In this document: positions 41,974 through 50,998 of the stretch, in pieces
Layout: every line of letters starts with the position of its first letter
Position numbering within the stretch: position 1 is the first letter of the stretch
Made by a program: the position numbers and the translations under genes
Notes under the pieces: model-generated
What the model was told of the DNA's origin: nothing
Databases searched by the model: none
The model's input: only the letters and a program-made list of their open reading frames with translations
Source of the DNA: Halorubrum sp. F4
GTDB taxonomy: Archaea; Halobacteriota; Halobacteria; Halobacteriales; Haloferacaceae
Assembly (NCBI RefSeq): GCF_027257195.1
Contig: NZ_JAPDFS010000004.1
Location: forward strand, 34,554 to 98,553
DNA: 64,000 nt
Direction: 5' to 3'

Positions 41974-43302
41974 TTAGCGTCCCTGTCGGAGCTCCTCGAT
42001 GAGCCGATCGAGAAGTTCGGCCTGCCGTTCGATCTTCGCCGACTGCGCCTCGACGGTCTGACGGAGCGCCGCGACCTCGGCGGCGATGTCGTCGTCCTCG
42101 ACGCCCGCGCTCTCGAAGGGTGACCCCTCGAACCCGTCGGCGTCGGCCGAGCCCGTCGAGGTCGTCGGGTTCGTCGAGTTCGTCGGGGACTCGGTCCCGC
42201 CGTGATTCGCGGCGGAGTCGGTCGCGGCCGGGTCGCTCGGAGCCGGATCGGTCACAGTCGGATCGTCCGCGTCCGCCATCGACGTACCGAACTCGTCCGC
42301 GAGCGGGTCGCTGCCGGCGGCTCCACCGGAACCGATGTCGGCGGGATCGGCCCGGCCGGCGTCGGCCGGAGCGTCGACCGCGTCGGCGGTCGCACCCGTG
42401 TTCTCGACCGTCCCCTCACCGCCGCCGTGACGGTCGGCGGGACCGGCACCGCCGCGGTCGAAGTCCGCTTCCGACGGGACGTCGGCGTCCATTCCCGTGG
42501 TCGATCCGGGGGCCGTTTCCGGGTCGGCCGCTGCTCCCGTTTCGATCCCCGCGTTTCGCTCGGACGTCGCCTCCGCGTCGGCCGCGGGCGACGCCGAGAG
42601 CGGGTCGGGTCCCTCCCCGAAATCGGTCGTCCCGGTCGACTCCTCGGCCGCGTCGTCCTCGTCGTCGGCGACGACGACGCGGAACTCCTCGAGGCTCCCG
42701 ACGCCGTGGAACTCACAGACCGCGTCGACGAGGCTCTCGCGGACCGCTCGGGCCGACTCGTTGGGGGCCTTGAACCGCTCGGAGCGACCGTCGTGGGCGA
42801 GCACGACCGCGGTCGCGACGGTTCCCTCCTCGAAGTCGAGGTCGGTCAGGTCCGCGTAGGGGAACTCCTCGAACTCCTCGTCCCAGACCGCCGACCCGAC
42901 GTGTTTCACGAGTCGGCTGTCGGTGACGACGAGGGTGAGTTCCGAGAATCGGAACGTGCGGACGACCGACTCGCCGGAGTCGGTCACGCCCCGCGCCGAG
43001 AGCACGCCGGCGAGCACGGGATGGACGACGTCGTCGAGGCGTTTCGACGGGACGGAGAGCGTCTTCTCGCCGTCGAGGCCGTAGCCGAAGACGACCTTCG
43101 ACTTCCGGCGGCCGGTCGAGACGGCGATCCGTTCGGCGTCGTGAGCGTACTCCTCGACCGCCTCGTCCGAGAGCAGGCCGTCGGCGCGATAGACGAGCGT
43201 TCGCGTGGGCGTGACCGCGAGGAGATCGTCTCCCCCGAGCGAAACCCGCGCGACGACCTCCTCGTCGCCGGCGGCGCCCGCGAGTAGTTCCGGAAGGCTC
43301 AT
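41974..43302 (-). CDS. Haloarchaeal DUF7115-like protein, PH-like domain with acidic linker and coiled coil
   Basis: A 442-residue protein. Residues 1-200 contain two beta-rich PH-like units (LLAVTPTRTLVYRADGLLSD; LVVTDSRLVKHVGSAVWDEE), the pattern of short PH domains in membrane or stress proteins. Residues 215-395 are an acidic, Asp/Ala/Thr/Gly-rich disordered linker, and the last 45 residues form a coiled coil (AALRQTVEAQSAKIERQAEL). Function unknown. The start at 43302 is preferred to 43329 because the TATA element at 43328-43335 would otherwise lie inside the coding region. Confidence 0.75.
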   Translation of the reverse strand: MSLPELLAGAAGDEEVVARVSLGGDDLLAVTPTRTLVYRADGLLSDEAVEEYAHDAERIAVSTGRRKSKVVFGYGLDGEKTLSVPSKRLDDVVHPVLAGVLSARGVTDSGESVVRTFRFSELTLVVTDSRLVKHVGSAVWDEEFEEFPYADLTDLDFEEGTVATAVVLAHDGRSERFKAPNESARAVRESLVDAVCEFHGVGSLEEFRVVVADDEDDAAEESTGTTDFGEGPDPLSASPAADAEATSERNAGIETGAAADPETAPGSTTGMDADVPSEADFDRGGAGPADRHGGGEGTVENTGATADAVDAPADAGRADPADIGSGGAAGSDPLADEFGTSMADADDPTVTDPAPSDPAATDSAANHGGTESPTNSTNPTTSTGSADADGFEGSPFESAGVEDDDIAAEVAALRQTVEAQSAKIERQAELLDRLIEELRQGR

Positions 43303-43327
43303 ACGCCGAACGTCCGGGGCGTCGGGC

Positions 43328-43335
43328 ATAAATCC
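43328..43335 (-). promoter_or_regulatory. TATA element deciding the DUF7115-like start
   Basis: Minus-strand GATTTATG at 43328-43335 lies 26-33 bases before the ATG at 43302, the standard leaderless spacing. Confidence 0.55.
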
Positions 43336-43486
43336 GCGGGGTCCGTTTCTCGGTCCTGGATCCGACCGCGTGGATTCGGCTCGCGGGCCACGGACCGGCC
43401 CGCGGGCCCGTCCGCCCGTGCGGAACTCTCACAGACCCCGGACGGATGGGAAGGTTAAAGAGTGTCATCGCGATACGTGAGAGTGA

Positions 43487-43640
43487 GGCCGGGTGGCTTA
43501 GCTGGACATAGCGCCGCACTCATAGGGTTCAGAGATTCGGTGCGGTGACGCCTTGGAAGCGTCCGCGTCCTTCCCGTGGCTCCGCCGAGCCTCGGACCTG
43601 GGACATGCGGAGATCGTGGGTTCGGAGCCCACCCCGGCCA
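43487..43640 (+). tRNA. Elongator tRNA-Met (CAU) with an 80-base intron
   Basis: The acceptor stem pairs GGCCGGG (43487-43493) with CCCGGCC (43633-43639) and the discriminator A is 43640. The T arm is GTGGG-TTCGGAG-CCCAC. The anticodon stem CCGCA pairs with TGCGG, and the loop CTCATAA carries CAU at 43521-43523. The intron runs from 43525 to 43604, between positions 37 and 38, the canonical archaeal site removed by the bulge-helix-bulge endonuclease. Haloferax elongator tRNA-Met has an intron of similar size at the same place. GGTTAAAG at 43453-43460 is the TATA element. Confidence 0.93.
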
Positions 43641-43677
43641 TCTAACCTTTTATTTCCCCCGACGGAGACCACGGGGT

Positions 43678-44496
43678 ATGCCACACCGCGTCTGTCTCAC
43701 CTACGACTTCGACGCCGTCGCCGGCTGGACGAGCGCCGGGATGTCCGAGTACCGCTCATGGGGAGTCTACGGGGCCGAGACGTGCGTCCCGCGACTGCTC
43801 GACCTCCACGACCGGACCGGCGTGCCCGCCACCTGGTTCGTTCCGGGACACACGATCGAGAGTTTTCCCGAGGTCTCCGGCGAGATCCACGACCGCGGCC
43901 ACGAGATCCAACACCACGGGTGGAGCCACGACCCGCTCCCGTCCTTCGGCTCGAGGGAGGCCGAACGCCGCGACTTCGTCCGCGGGATCGAGGCCATCGA
44001 GGACCTGACCGGCCGGACGCCGACCGGCTTTCGGAACCCCGCGGGCGGCTTCTCCGAACACACCGTCGACCTGCTTCGGGAGTTCGACTTCGAGTGGGAC
44101 TCGAGCGGCACCGAGCGCGACCTCCGGCCGTACTACCTCCGCGAACCGGGCACCGTCGAGGACGGGAAACCGTACCGACGCGGAGATCAGACCGACATCG
44201 TGACGGTCCCGGTGCCGTGGCACCGCGACGACTGGCTCCAGCTCTTCCCCGTCGCCTCCGACCCGCAGTTCGTCTCCTACGGACACGAGCCCGACGTGTT
44301 CCACCGCTGGCGGACGGAACTGTCGTGGATGCGCGAGCACGTCGAGGAGGGCGTCCTGACGCTTCTGTTGCACCCGCAGTGTGCCGGTCGCGCTCCGTTC
44401 GTCGCCGAGCTCGAGGCGTTCGTCGACGACGTGACGGACATGCCCGATACCGACTTCGCCGACGTCTCGACCGTCGTGTCGTCGTTCTCGGCGTGA
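43678..44496 (+). CDS. Polysaccharide deacetylase-family protein
   Basis: A 272-residue NodB-fold hydrolase. The first catalytic motif is LTYDFDAVAGW (TYDFD), the metal histidines lie in EIQHHGWSHDP (H-x3-H type), and the later RNPAGGFSEHT contributes the conserved arginine. Such enzymes remove acetyl groups from amino sugars or hydrolyse cyclic amides (allantoinase/PuuE-like members share the long substrate loops seen here). No signal peptide, so it acts in the cytoplasm. CTTTTATTTCC at about 43647-43657 is a strong TATA element 21-31 bases before the ATG. Confidence 0.88.
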   Translation: MPHRVCLTYDFDAVAGWTSAGMSEYRSWGVYGAETCVPRLLDLHDRTGVPATWFVPGHTIESFPEVSGEIHDRGHEIQHHGWSHDPLPSFGSREAERRDFVRGIEAIEDLTGRTPTGFRNPAGGFSEHTVDLLREFDFEWDSSGTERDLRPYYLREPGTVEDGKPYRRGDQTDIVTVPVPWHRDDWLQLFPVASDPQFVSYGHEPDVFHRWRTELSWMREHVEEGVLTLLLHPQCAGRAPFVAELEAFVDDVTDMPDTDFADVSTVVSSFSA

Positions 44497-44524
44497 GCAG
44501 TGCGAGCTGCGAACGGCGCTTGAG

Positions 44525-45955
44525 TCAATCGTCTCCCGTACTCGAGCGGTAGCGTCGACTGACGACCTTCCAGCGGCCGGACCGGAACAGTCCGTAGTTG
44601 ATGAGGCCCGGAACGAACGGCTCCAGGATCAGCGCCAGATGGAGCCCGACGACGCCGAGCGGCGTGACCAGCCCGATGAGCGCGGCCGGTAACGCGAAGG
44701 CGTACCGACCGAGAAGCGATGCGACGAAGGGCCACCGCGTGTCGCCGGCGCCAACGAGCGCGCCCGAGGCGGTTCCGTCGAGCCCGAGGCCGACCGCGCT
44801 CACGGCGGCGACGGCGACGAACGTCGCGGTCGCGGCGACCTCCTCGGGTCCGGAGACGAAGAGCTCCGCGAGCGGCGACGCCAGCAGGATCACGACCGCG
44901 GCGAGGAGCACGTAGATCACCATCGACAGTCGGATGATGTCCGCGCCGTACGCGCCGGCCTCGTCCTCCTCGTCGGCCCCGAGCCGCTGGCCGACGAGCG
45001 AGCTCGACGCCAGCGACATGCCCCAGTTGACGCTGTTTATCATCGCGCGGACCCGCCGTGCGACCTCGAGGGAGGTCACGACGACCGGGCCGAACGAGGC
45101 GGCGATCCACAGGAGCGGGAAGACCACGAGCCCCTGGGCGAGCCGGCGGCCGATCTCGGGCGTGGAGACCTCGAGCAGCTGCCGGACGATCCCCGCGTCG
45201 ACGACCGGACGCGACACCGAGATCGGCACCGGACTCGGTTCCATCCCCAACTGCCCGTACGAGCGTCCGACCATCCCCCACCCGAGAACGACCGTCACCG
45301 CGCCGGTCGAGAGCGTCGTCCCCAGCGCGACCCCGGCGACGCCCATGTCGAGCCCGAAGATGAACAGCGCGCTGAGGACGACGTTGAGCACCGCGCCGCC
45401 CGTCCGGGCGACCATCTCGGTGAAGGTGTCTCCGACGCCGGTGTACGTCCGGCTGGCGATGAGGTTCAGGGTCTCGAACAGCACGGCGGGCGTGACGTAC
45501 AGCAGGTAGACCGTGCCGTACCCGAGCGACTCGGGCTCGGCACCCAGAACGGCGATCAGTTCGGAAGCGAACAGGGTGAAAAGCGCCATGATCGGCAGCG
45601 ACAGCGCCACCGCGAGCAGCGCGCTCTGTGTGACCACGCGCGAGGCGCGGCGGGTTCGACCGCCGCCGTAGTTCTGCGAGACGAGGCTCACGGTCCCGCC
45701 CGCCAGTCCGAGTCCCACCAGGACGACGATGCTCCAGTAGCCGAGCGCGAACGCCAGTCCGGCGGTCCCGGCGGTGCCGATGGAGATGCCGACCATCGCC
45801 AGGTCGGCGGTCTGTTTCGACATGATCGCGAACCCCGTCACCACGCGCGGCCAGGCGAGATCGAGCGTGGGACGGAACCGATCGGCGCCGATGATCCCCC
45901 AGCGATCGAGGAGGCGTCCGAGGGCATCGATCGGGTCGTCACGAGGGATCGGCAT
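44525..45955 (-). CDS. MATE-family exporter
   Basis: A 476-residue membrane protein with 12 hydrophobic segments in two similar halves. TVSLVSQNYGGG and SSSLVGQRLGADEEDEAGAY are the matching cation/drug-binding loops of the two halves of MATE/DinF transporters. It probably exports organic cations or other compounds using Na+ or H+. The start at 45955 (MPIPRDDPIDALGRLLDRWG) is chosen over an upstream in-frame start that would extend through the gap. It lies 86 bases after the small gene that ends the sugar ABC operon and may be read from the same transcript. Confidence 0.88.
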   Translation of the reverse strand: MPIPRDDPIDALGRLLDRWGIIGADRFRPTLDLAWPRVVTGFAIMSKQTADLAMVGISIGTAGTAGLAFALGYWSIVVLVGLGLAGGTVSLVSQNYGGGRTRRASRVVTQSALLAVALSLPIMALFTLFASELIAVLGAEPESLGYGTVYLLYVTPAVLFETLNLIASRTYTGVGDTFTEMVARTGGAVLNVVLSALFIFGLDMGVAGVALGTTLSTGAVTVVLGWGMVGRSYGQLGMEPSPVPISVSRPVVDAGIVRQLLEVSTPEIGRRLAQGLVVFPLLWIAASFGPVVVTSLEVARRVRAMINSVNWGMSLASSSLVGQRLGADEEDEAGAYGADIIRLSMVIYVLLAAVVILLASPLAELFVSGPEEVAATATFVAVAAVSAVGLGLDGTASGALVGAGDTRWPFVASLLGRYAFALPAALIGLVTPLGVVGLHLALILEPFVPGLINYGLFRSGRWKVVSRRYRSSTGDD

Positions 45956-46041
45956 GGAAGGTACTGGCTCGGACGCCACTTCGCTCTGGCGACTTCCCGA
46001 GTCGGTTGCCGGAGCTCGAACGAAAGGAGATCCTTCGCCGA

Positions 46042-46245
46042 TCAGTACAGCTGTCGTTCCCGCGACTCCCGTTCCTCCTCCTCTTCGGCCTGCGCTTTCA
46101 GCTGCTTTCGACCCTCGCGGTAGTCCCGTATCCCCGGGATCAGCTTGTTCTTCACGTCGAGGACGAACGAGACGATCCCGTACGCCCAAAAGAAGAACAG
46201 CACCGTCATTCCGCCGTAGTAGACGAGGGCGACGACGTTACTCAT
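46042..46245 (-). CDS. 67-residue membrane protein closing the sugar ABC operon
   Basis: One transmembrane helix (VVALVYYGGMTVLFFFWAYG) is followed by a basic then strongly charged helical tail (LIPGIRDYREGRKQLKAQAE, then EEEERESRE). The ATG at 46245 overlaps the end of the ATPase gene by eight bases, so the two are translationally coupled. Similar small genes sit behind MalK-like ATPases in other haloarchaeal sugar operons as I recall. Function is unknown; a membrane anchor or regulator of the transporter is possible. Confidence 0.78.
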   Translation of the reverse strand: MSNVVALVYYGGMTVLFFFWAYGIVSFVLDVKNKLIPGIRDYREGRKQLKAQAEEEEERESRERQLY

Positions 46246-47437
46246 CGGCCTCACCCGAGCGCGTCTCCGAGACCCGCGTTTCGAAGCCGGAGCTCGTGAG
46301 GTCCTCGACGCCGTGGACCAGCGCGTCGCCGGAGGCGTCGTCGAAGAGGTGGACCTTCGTCCGGTCGAAGACGACCTCCATCGACTCGTCCTCCTCGATG
46401 TCCCGGTCCGGATCGACGCTCATCAACAGCTGATCCGAGCCCGTCGCGTCGCCCCGCATCGCCCCCGCGTCCGTCTCGTCGAAGGTGAGGTAGACGAAGA
46501 TCTGATCGCCCATCGGCTCGAGCACGTCGGTGGTCACCTCGATGGGATCCGACGGCGTCGAGATGGCTCCCTGCGTGTCGGTGGGGTAGACGTCCTCGGG
46601 GCGGATCCCGATCGTCACGTCGTCGCCCGCGGACGCGCCGGGAACGTTCTCGACGTCGAGGTCGATCGCGAAGTCGTCGGTCTCCGCGCCGTTCGCGGTC
46701 AGTCTCCCGCGGAGCAGGTTCATCGAAGGCGAGCCGATGAAACCGGCGACGAAGAGGTTCGCCGGCTCGTTATAACAGACGAGCGGCGGGTCGATCTGCT
46801 GGAGCTCGCCGCCGTCTATCACCGCGATCCGGTCCGACATCGTCATCGCCTCCGCCTGGTCGTGGGTGACGTAGATGATGGTGGTGTCGAGCTCCTTGTG
46901 GAGCCGCTGGAGCTCCGTTCGCATGTGGACGCGCAGCTTGGCGTCCAGGTTCGCGAGCGGCTCGTCCATGAGGAAGACGTCCGGCTCGCGGACGATCGCC
47001 CGGGCGATCGCGACCCGCTGCCGCTGGCCGCCGGACATCTCCTCGGGCATCCGGTCGAGCATCCCCTCGAGCTGGACGACGTCGGTCGCGTGCTCGACGC
47101 GCCGGTCGATCTCCTCCTTGTCGTAATCGCGGAGGCGAAGCCCGAACGAGATGTTCTCGTAGACGTCCATGTGCGGGAACAGCGCGATGTTCTGGAACAC
47201 CATCGCGACCCCGCGGTCCTTCGGCGGCAGGGTGGTGACGTCCCGGTCGCCGATGGAGATCGTTCCCTCGGTCGGTTTCGTGAGTCCGGCGATCGTCTCC
47301 ATCGTGGTCGACTTCCCGCAGCCCGACGGACCGACGAGACAGATGAACTCCCCGTCGTCGATGTCGAGGTTCATGTCGTCGACCGCCGTGACGTCCTCGT
47401 AGCGTTTCGTGACGTGTTCGAGTGTTAAGTTGGCCAT
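46238..47437 (-). CDS. Sugar ABC transporter ATP-binding protein (MalK/UgpC type)
   Basis: Powers import of a sugar through the two permeases encoded upstream. The 399-residue protein has Walker A GPSGCGKSTT, the Q-loop VFQNIALFPH, signature MSGGQRQRVAIAR, Walker B DVFLMDEPLANLDAKLR and switch histidine IYVTHDQAEA. The C-terminal TOBE/MalK regulatory domain (about 240-399) has GIRPEDVYP. It begins four bases after the permease stop. Confidence 0.96.
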   Translation of the reverse strand: MANLTLEHVTKRYEDVTAVDDMNLDIDDGEFICLVGPSGCGKSTTMETIAGLTKPTEGTISIGDRDVTTLPPKDRGVAMVFQNIALFPHMDVYENISFGLRLRDYDKEEIDRRVEHATDVVQLEGMLDRMPEEMSGGQRQRVAIARAIVREPDVFLMDEPLANLDAKLRVHMRTELQRLHKELDTTIIYVTHDQAEAMTMSDRIAVIDGGELQQIDPPLVCYNEPANLFVAGFIGSPSMNLLRGRLTANGAETDDFAIDLDVENVPGASAGDDVTIGIRPEDVYPTDTQGAISTPSDPIEVTTDVLEPMGDQIFVYLTFDETDAGAMRGDATGSDQLLMSVDPDRDIEEDESMEVVFDRTKVHLFDDASGDALVHGVEDLTSSGFETRVSETRSGEADE

Positions 47438-47441
47438 GGAT

Positions 47442-48455
47442 TTACTCCTTGAGTCCGCCCGCAGTCAGTCCGCTGACGATCCGTTCCTGTGCGACGATGA
47501 CGATGATCACGATCGGCAACACCCCGACGATGCTCGCGGCCGCCATGAGGTTGAACTCCGTCGTGTACTGCGTCTGGTAGCTCAGGATACCGCCGAGAAG
47601 CGGCGACCAGTTCTCGGGGTTGTTCTCCAGCGCCATGATCGAGCTGAAGAAGTACTCGTTGTAGACCGTGATGAACGTCAACACGGCCGCGGTCGCGAGC
47701 CCCGGTGCCGAAAGCGGCATGATGACCCTCACGAGCGCGCCGAGTCTGGTGGTTCCCTCCACGCGCGCCGCGTCCTCGAGTCCGTCCGGGATCTGCGAGT
47801 AGAACGTGGTGAGAATGAAGATCGCGAGCGGCAGGAACAGCGCGCTGAACGGCAACACCATGCTGGCGGGGGTGTTCACGAGCCGCGGCGACTCGAACAG
47901 CTCGATCCCGAGGAACGGGACGACGACGGCGTTCCCGAGGAACGCGTCGAAGAGCGGCACGAGGAACGCCGCCGGGGGGAAATACGATATCATCAACACG
48001 ACGAGCATGAGGACCCCGCGGCCGGGGAAGTCGAGCCGACCGAAGACGTACCCGGCGAGCGTCGCGACCGCGAGGACGATCACCGTCGTCGAGATCGCGA
48101 GCACGAAGCTGTTGAACATGAACAGGTGGAACGGCACCTGCTCGAACATCTCCACGAACGCGTACACGTTGAACCCCTGCGGATGGGGGAACTCGATCCC
48201 GATGATCGGCAGCGACCAGTCGCCCGTGAGGATCCGACTCGTCGGCGTCAACGCCAACACGAGCAGCCAGTAGAACGGGAACAGCGTCGTGAGGAGGAAG
48301 AAGCCGGCCGCGACGATGAAGAGCGCCCGGTAGAGCCGTTCGCGTTTCTCCTGGTCCTCGATCACGCTCTTCGTCCAGCGTGCCAGCGGACCGCCCTCCG
48401 GTTCCGTCGAGTCGTTCGATCCCGTCGAGTCGTTCGATCCGTCGATGGTTGCCAT
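47442..48455 (-). CDS. Sugar ABC transporter permease (MalG type)
   Basis: A 337-residue inner-membrane permease with six or seven helices. The EAA loop that docks to the ATPase reads EDAARVEGTTRLGALVRVIM, followed by PLSAPGLATAAVLTFI. The first helix begins near LYRALFIVAAGFFLLTTLFP, after about 40 residues of acidic cytoplasmic N-terminus. Start at 48455; the previous permease gene ends one base upstream. Confidence 0.94.
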   Translation of the reverse strand: MATIDGSNDSTGSNDSTEPEGGPLARWTKSVIEDQEKRERLYRALFIVAAGFFLLTTLFPFYWLLVLALTPTSRILTGDWSLPIIGIEFPHPQGFNVYAFVEMFEQVPFHLFMFNSFVLAISTTVIVLAVATLAGYVFGRLDFPGRGVLMLVVLMISYFPPAAFLVPLFDAFLGNAVVVPFLGIELFESPRLVNTPASMVLPFSALFLPLAIFILTTFYSQIPDGLEDAARVEGTTRLGALVRVIMPLSAPGLATAAVLTFITVYNEYFFSSIMALENNPENWSPLLGGILSYQTQYTTEFNLMAAASIVGVLPIVIIVIVAQERIVSGLTAGGLKE

Positions 48456-48456
48456 G

Positions 48457-49461
48457 TCAGAATCCCTCCTTGTACCGCTGGTAGATGACGACCGACGCGA
48501 CGATGCCGACGATCCCCGCGGTCACGAACGCGATCGCGGAGGAGAGCCCGCGACTCGAGTAGAACGTCTCGACGACCATACACGACAGCGACGGGACCGT
48601 CGTACAGCTCGAGACCGTGTCGATGAGCCCGTAGATCCGCATCGCGTTGATCGTCCGGAAGAGGACGGCGATGATGAGCGTGGGCAACACGAGCGGGAAC
48701 GTGATGAGCTTGAACTGCTGCCAGGGACTCGCGCCGGCGACCTTGGCCACGTCGTAGAGGTTGCGGTCGATGCTCTGAAGCCCGGCGAGGATGAGAAGCG
48801 CCATGAACGCCGACGTCTTCCAGATGTCGGCCACCGTGACGATCAGGAACGTGCTCGCCGGGTCGTTGAGCGTGTTCGTCTCCGCGACGAGCCCGAGCGG
48901 CGCGAGGTAGCTGGTCAGGAACCCGGTGCTCGGGTGGAACATCAGATAGAAGATCATTCCCTGAATGACGAGCGGGATCGCCCACGGGATGATGATCGCC
49001 GCGCGGACCCACCGCCGACCGGAGAAGTCCTTGTCGAGGATGAGCGCCTGCCCGAACCCGATGATCGTCTCGAAGGAGACGCTCACGAAGGTGAAGAGCA
49101 GGGTCACGATCAGGGTGCTGCGAACCCACCCGTCGACGTGGACGAACGGGAAGCTCCCGGAGGTCGTCACGTCGGGGAGGAAGGTGACCGAGCCGGGAAG
49201 CGTCGGGTTCGCCGCCCCGGTGAACAGGTCGACGTAGTTCTGGAGTCCGACGAAGGTCGGCTCGCCGGAACCCAGTACCCCGGTGAAAAGCGACAGCTCG
49301 AACGTCCGCAACAGCGGATAGAAGGCGATCGCGCCGAGCAGCACGAAGACGGGAGTCAAAAGCAGGTAGGCGAACGCGGTCTCGCCGAGGTTCTCGAGCC
49401 ACCGGCTGAACGAGACGACGGGTCCCGGCCACTTCGATTCGTGTTCGCGTCCGGTGCTCAT
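48457..49461 (-). CDS. Sugar ABC transporter permease (MalF/UgpA type)
   Basis: A 334-residue permease with about six helices. The EAA loop is YDVAKVAGASPWQQFKLITF. The large periplasmic loop between helices 1 and 2 (FVGLQNYVDLFTG, then TSGSFPFVHVDGWVRST) is typical of MalF/UgpA partners. Together with the next permease it forms the translocation pore. It starts two bases after the binding-protein stop. Confidence 0.94.
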   Translation of the reverse strand: MSTGREHESKWPGPVVSFSRWLENLGETAFAYLLLTPVFVLLGAIAFYPLLRTFELSLFTGVLGSGEPTFVGLQNYVDLFTGAANPTLPGSVTFLPDVTTSGSFPFVHVDGWVRSTLIVTLLFTFVSVSFETIIGFGQALILDKDFSGRRWVRAAIIIPWAIPLVIQGMIFYLMFHPSTGFLTSYLAPLGLVAETNTLNDPASTFLIVTVADIWKTSAFMALLILAGLQSIDRNLYDVAKVAGASPWQQFKLITFPLVLPTLIIAVLFRTINAMRIYGLIDTVSSCTTVPSLSCMVVETFYSSRGLSSAIAFVTAGIVGIVASVVIYQRYKEGF

Positions 49462-49463
49462 CG

Positions 49464-50954
49464 TTACGACCCGCTTTCCTCGCTCGCTTCGATCGCGTCT
49501 TGAAGTGTCGATGCGGCGTCAGCGGGACTCGTCTCGCCGGCGACGGCGGCGTTGACCTGTTCGGCGATGGTCGTCGACTGGGACGGCCACTGGGTCGTGA
49601 CCGGCCGCGGCATCGCGCCCTGGCCCGCCACCTGGAGCGTGCTCATGTAGTTCGCGACCACGCCGACGCTCTCCGGATCGGTCACGTCGTCGGCCTCGAA
49701 GAGGTCGGGTTTCGGCGGGAGCCACGCGATGGTCTCGAGCATGCCGATGTTGAAGTCGTCCTGCGTGGTGGCCCGCAGCACCTCGAGCGCCTCCTCCTTT
49801 CGCTCGGAGTTGGGATTCATGGTGAGGTGCCAGCCGCCCTGCGCGGAGGTCGAACCGCCGGTACCCGGATACGCGCCCTCGCCGTCCTCGACGGCGTACG
49901 GCATGGGCATCGTGCCGAGGTCGCTCTCGTCGTCGAAGCTCTCGTAGTCGCCGGTGAGCGCCTCGACGATCGCGTACGGCCAGTTGCGGTGGAAGGCCGC
50001 CTGTCCCTCCGTGAACGGCGAGAGTGCCGGGTTCTCCGTCCAGGACGTGATGTCCGGGGAGGCCAATCCGGTCGGGTACGCGTCGAGGGTGTTCTCGTCG
50101 TCCTCGGTCGCGGCGAGCGTGTACATCATCGAGAGCGCCTCGATGAACTCCGACTCGTCGATGGTGACCGGGCGGTCGCCGACGGGGCCCTGGAGGTTCT
50201 CGTCGCCGCCGAAGTACGCGCCGCCGAAGGAGGTCATGACCTCGTTGAAGCTACAGCAGGCGGTGCCCTCGTAGACGTCCATCTGCGTCGAGAACCCGAA
50301 CTCGGCGTCGGAGGCATCGACGATCTCCTGGGCCATCCCGCCCCACTCCTCCCAGGTCATGGGCTCGGACTCCCACTGGGCGAAGTCCTCGTCGGTGTAG
50401 CCGGCCTCGCGGGCGTAGTTCTTGTTGTACAGCATCACCGCGTAGTCCGGGAACAGCGGGACGCCGAACAGGTCCCCGCTCTCGGTGTCCCGGACGGTGT
50501 CGGTGAACGCCTGGAAGTAGTCCTCGTTGATCGTCGAGAGGGTCTCGTCGTCCAGTTCCTCGGAGAGGTTCGCGAGGTAGCCCCGCTGGATGAAGACGTT
50601 CGCCCACCCGGTGTCCATCATGAACAGGTCGGGGCTGGTCTCCTCGGCCTGGAGCAGGGAGACGTACTGGTCGCGCTGCTCGCCCGTGTCGTTGGACTGT
50701 TCGCTGAACTCGATCTCGATGTCCTCGCTGAGGCCGTTCTCGTAGAGGAGGTCCGGCATGTCCTCTCTGATGTCCTCGATGGTGGTCGACCCCATGGCGA
50801 TCGTCACGGACGCACCGTCTCCGTCGTCATCTCCACCGTAGATACATCCGGAGAGGCTCGCTGCTGCCCCTCCTGCCCCGGTCGCCTTGATGAACTTGCG
50901 GCGGGAGACGCTCGATCCGGTTCGATTCGCGTCGTGTGAACGACTGTCCTCCAT
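49464..50954 (-). CDS. Sugar-binding lipoprotein of the ABC importer
   Basis: Captures the sugar outside the cell and delivers it to the permeases. The 496-residue protein starts MEDSRSHDANRTGSSV, then SRRKFIKATGAGGAAASLSG and a cysteine, a Tat signal with a lipobox, so it is folded before export and lipid-anchored. The mature part is a family-1 extracellular solute-binding protein (LYNKNYAREAGYTDEDFAQW; FHRNWPYAIVEALTGDY). Which sugar is unknown; the shared promoter element with the fructosidase gene suggests a fructoside or its product. First gene of the five-gene operon, with a clear TATA at 50978-50986. Confidence 0.94.
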   Translation of the reverse strand: MEDSRSHDANRTGSSVSRRKFIKATGAGGAAASLSGCIYGGDDDGDGASVTIAMGSTTIEDIREDMPDLLYENGLSEDIEIEFSEQSNDTGEQRDQYVSLLQAEETSPDLFMMDTGWANVFIQRGYLANLSEELDDETLSTINEDYFQAFTDTVRDTESGDLFGVPLFPDYAVMLYNKNYAREAGYTDEDFAQWESEPMTWEEWGGMAQEIVDASDAEFGFSTQMDVYEGTACCSFNEVMTSFGGAYFGGDENLQGPVGDRPVTIDESEFIEALSMMYTLAATEDDENTLDAYPTGLASPDITSWTENPALSPFTEGQAAFHRNWPYAIVEALTGDYESFDDESDLGTMPMPYAVEDGEGAYPGTGGSTSAQGGWHLTMNPNSERKEEALEVLRATTQDDFNIGMLETIAWLPPKPDLFEADDVTDPESVGVVANYMSTLQVAGQGAMPRPVTTQWPSQSTTIAEQVNAAVAGETSPADAASTLQDAIEASEESGS

Positions 50955-50977
50955 GGCAGATCGTGTTATTTGTATGT

Positions 50978-50986
50978 ATTTATAAT
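50978..50986 (-). promoter_or_regulatory. TATA element of the sugar ABC operon
   Basis: Minus-strand ATTATAAAT at 50978-50986 lies 24-32 bases before the ATG at 50954, giving a leaderless operon mRNA. The shared operator lies 13-30 bases further upstream. Confidence 0.65.
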
Positions 50987-50998
50987 TAATGGTGGCTG

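Noticed and set aside
43525-43604. Box C/D guide RNA inside the tRNA-Met intron
   Set aside because: No convincing C box (RUGAUGA) or D box (CUGA) pair at suitable spacing was seen.
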